Of a stretch of 64,000 bases of DNA, positions 63,852 to 64,000 are shown one piece after another; position 1 is the stretch's first letter, and each line of letters begins with the position of its first letter. The notes beneath the pieces were generated by a model. It did not search any database. It was not told where the DNA came from and saw nothing but the letters and a program-made list of their open reading frames with translations. Both the position numbers and the translations under genes were made by a program. This stretch comes from JANQPA01 sp964548175. Its GTDB lineage: Bacteria > Bacteroidota > Bacteroidia > Chitinophagales > Saprospiraceae. The DNA is taken from assembly GCA_964548175.1 (NCBI GenBank), contig CAZJQS010000020.1:1-64000 (forward strand), in the 5' to 3' direction.

Positions 63852-63883
63852 AAAAGTAATTTGTTTGTAGCTTAAAATCAAAA
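63852..63883 (-). promoter_or_regulatory. Probable promoter of the PpiD-like gene
   Basis: On the minus strand TTTG (63883-63880), exactly 20 bases, then TACTTTTG (63859-63852): a full match to the Bacteroidota promoter pattern. A second TACTTTTG at 63828-63821 is closer to the gene but lacks a -33 at the right distance. Confidence 0.7.
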
Positions 63884-63921
63884 AATTCCCCTGTCAGGGT
63901 CATTTTTAAAGGCAGGTTTTT

Positions 63922-64000
63922 TTATGTTTCCCTCTCCTTTATGATCTGTAGGCGGAAGCCGACGCCGTGGATGTTTTCGACTCTTAGCCGCCGGTCGGCG
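63922..64000 (-). CDS. C-terminal fragment of an OmpR/PhoB-type response regulator
   Basis: The window's right edge cuts this leftward gene. The last 25 codons, ending at TAA (63922-63924), read ADRRLRVENIHGVGFRLQII followed by KERET. The R-I/V-x-N-I/V-x-G-x-G-F/Y-R-L pattern is the final beta hairpin and wing of the OmpR-type winged helix. The receiver domain and any histidine kinase would lie beyond the window. The gene runs toward the PpiD-like gene in the same direction with a promoter in between. Confidence 0.75.
   Translation of the reverse strand, partial: ADRRLRVENIHGVGFRLQIIKERET

Noticed and set aside
1..64000. CRISPR arrays, prophage, insertion sequences, tRNA or rRNA genes
   Set aside because: No regularly spaced direct repeats, integrase, transposase, phage structural genes, cloverleaf or rRNA sequence was seen in any gap.

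Overview
This window looks like the chromosome of a free-living member of the Bacteroidota, possibly near the Saprospirales (the order is inference; the phylum is well supported). It carries a PorZ homologue and a second protein with a type IX secretion (T9SS) sorting tail. It also has bshA for bacillithiol, DUF3078, DUF2911 and DUF2851 proteins, a long amidophosphoribosyltransferase-like protein, and several promoters of the Bacteroidota type (TTG, about 20 bases, TAnnTTTG). Nearly all of it is ordinary core genome: DNA replication and repair, cell shape, envelope, proteolysis and cofactors. I see no prophage, insertion sequence, CRISPR array, tRNA or rRNA.

Layout. 0-3.1 kb: sigma factor, a 64-residue protein, a MscS-like channel, then a DUF3078 gene broken by a frameshift at a run of nine A. 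3.1-5.9 kb: polA. 6.1-9 kb: YD-like and membrane proteins of unknown role, a small secreted protein and a DUF2911 protein. 9-13.4 kb: a two-lobed M16 lipoprotein peptidase overlapping a flippase. 13.7-18.1 kb: M42 peptidase, pterin dehydratase, a CruF-like carotenoid protein and the PurF-like enzyme. 18.4-25.6 kb: mutL, two rhomboid proteases, an endonuclease/exonuclease/phosphatase protein and cysS. 25.6-33.7 kb, all leftward: a frameshifted zincin-like gene, a BNR-repeat protein, a CtpA-type protease, an alpha/beta hydrolase and a CrtA-like monooxygenase. 33.8-38.8 kb: a membrane class III cyclase, a palindrome-rich spacer, uvrB and a sugar nucleotidyltransferase. 38.9-46.9 kb, leftward: DUF2851, a porZ-capA-folA cluster and a dnaN-lipoprotein-nadD cluster. 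47.1-52.9 kb: a non-catalytic M16 protein, then mreB-mreC-mreD-mrdA. 52.9-64 kb: bshA, a large T9SS cargo protein, a MerR-type regulator with a decayed cobalamin domain, an acyl-CoA ligase with a secreted CotH-like protein, a 42-residue membrane protein, a PpiD-like foldase and the tail of a response regulator.

The part least explained by known genes lies between genes. One palindromic repeat family (arm agaagttgtttaaagtttcc and its complement) occurs in full at about 8.3 kb and 23.9 kb, with a half copy at 48.45 kb. The two full copies carry the same central segment in opposite orientation. A second, unrelated nest of palindromes fills 35.59-35.95 kb, and three more palindromes sit in the divergent control region of the MerR gene. 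These, the two frameshifted envelope genes and the decayed cobalamin-type regulator are the main items for a second look. I found no clearly new multi-gene system.
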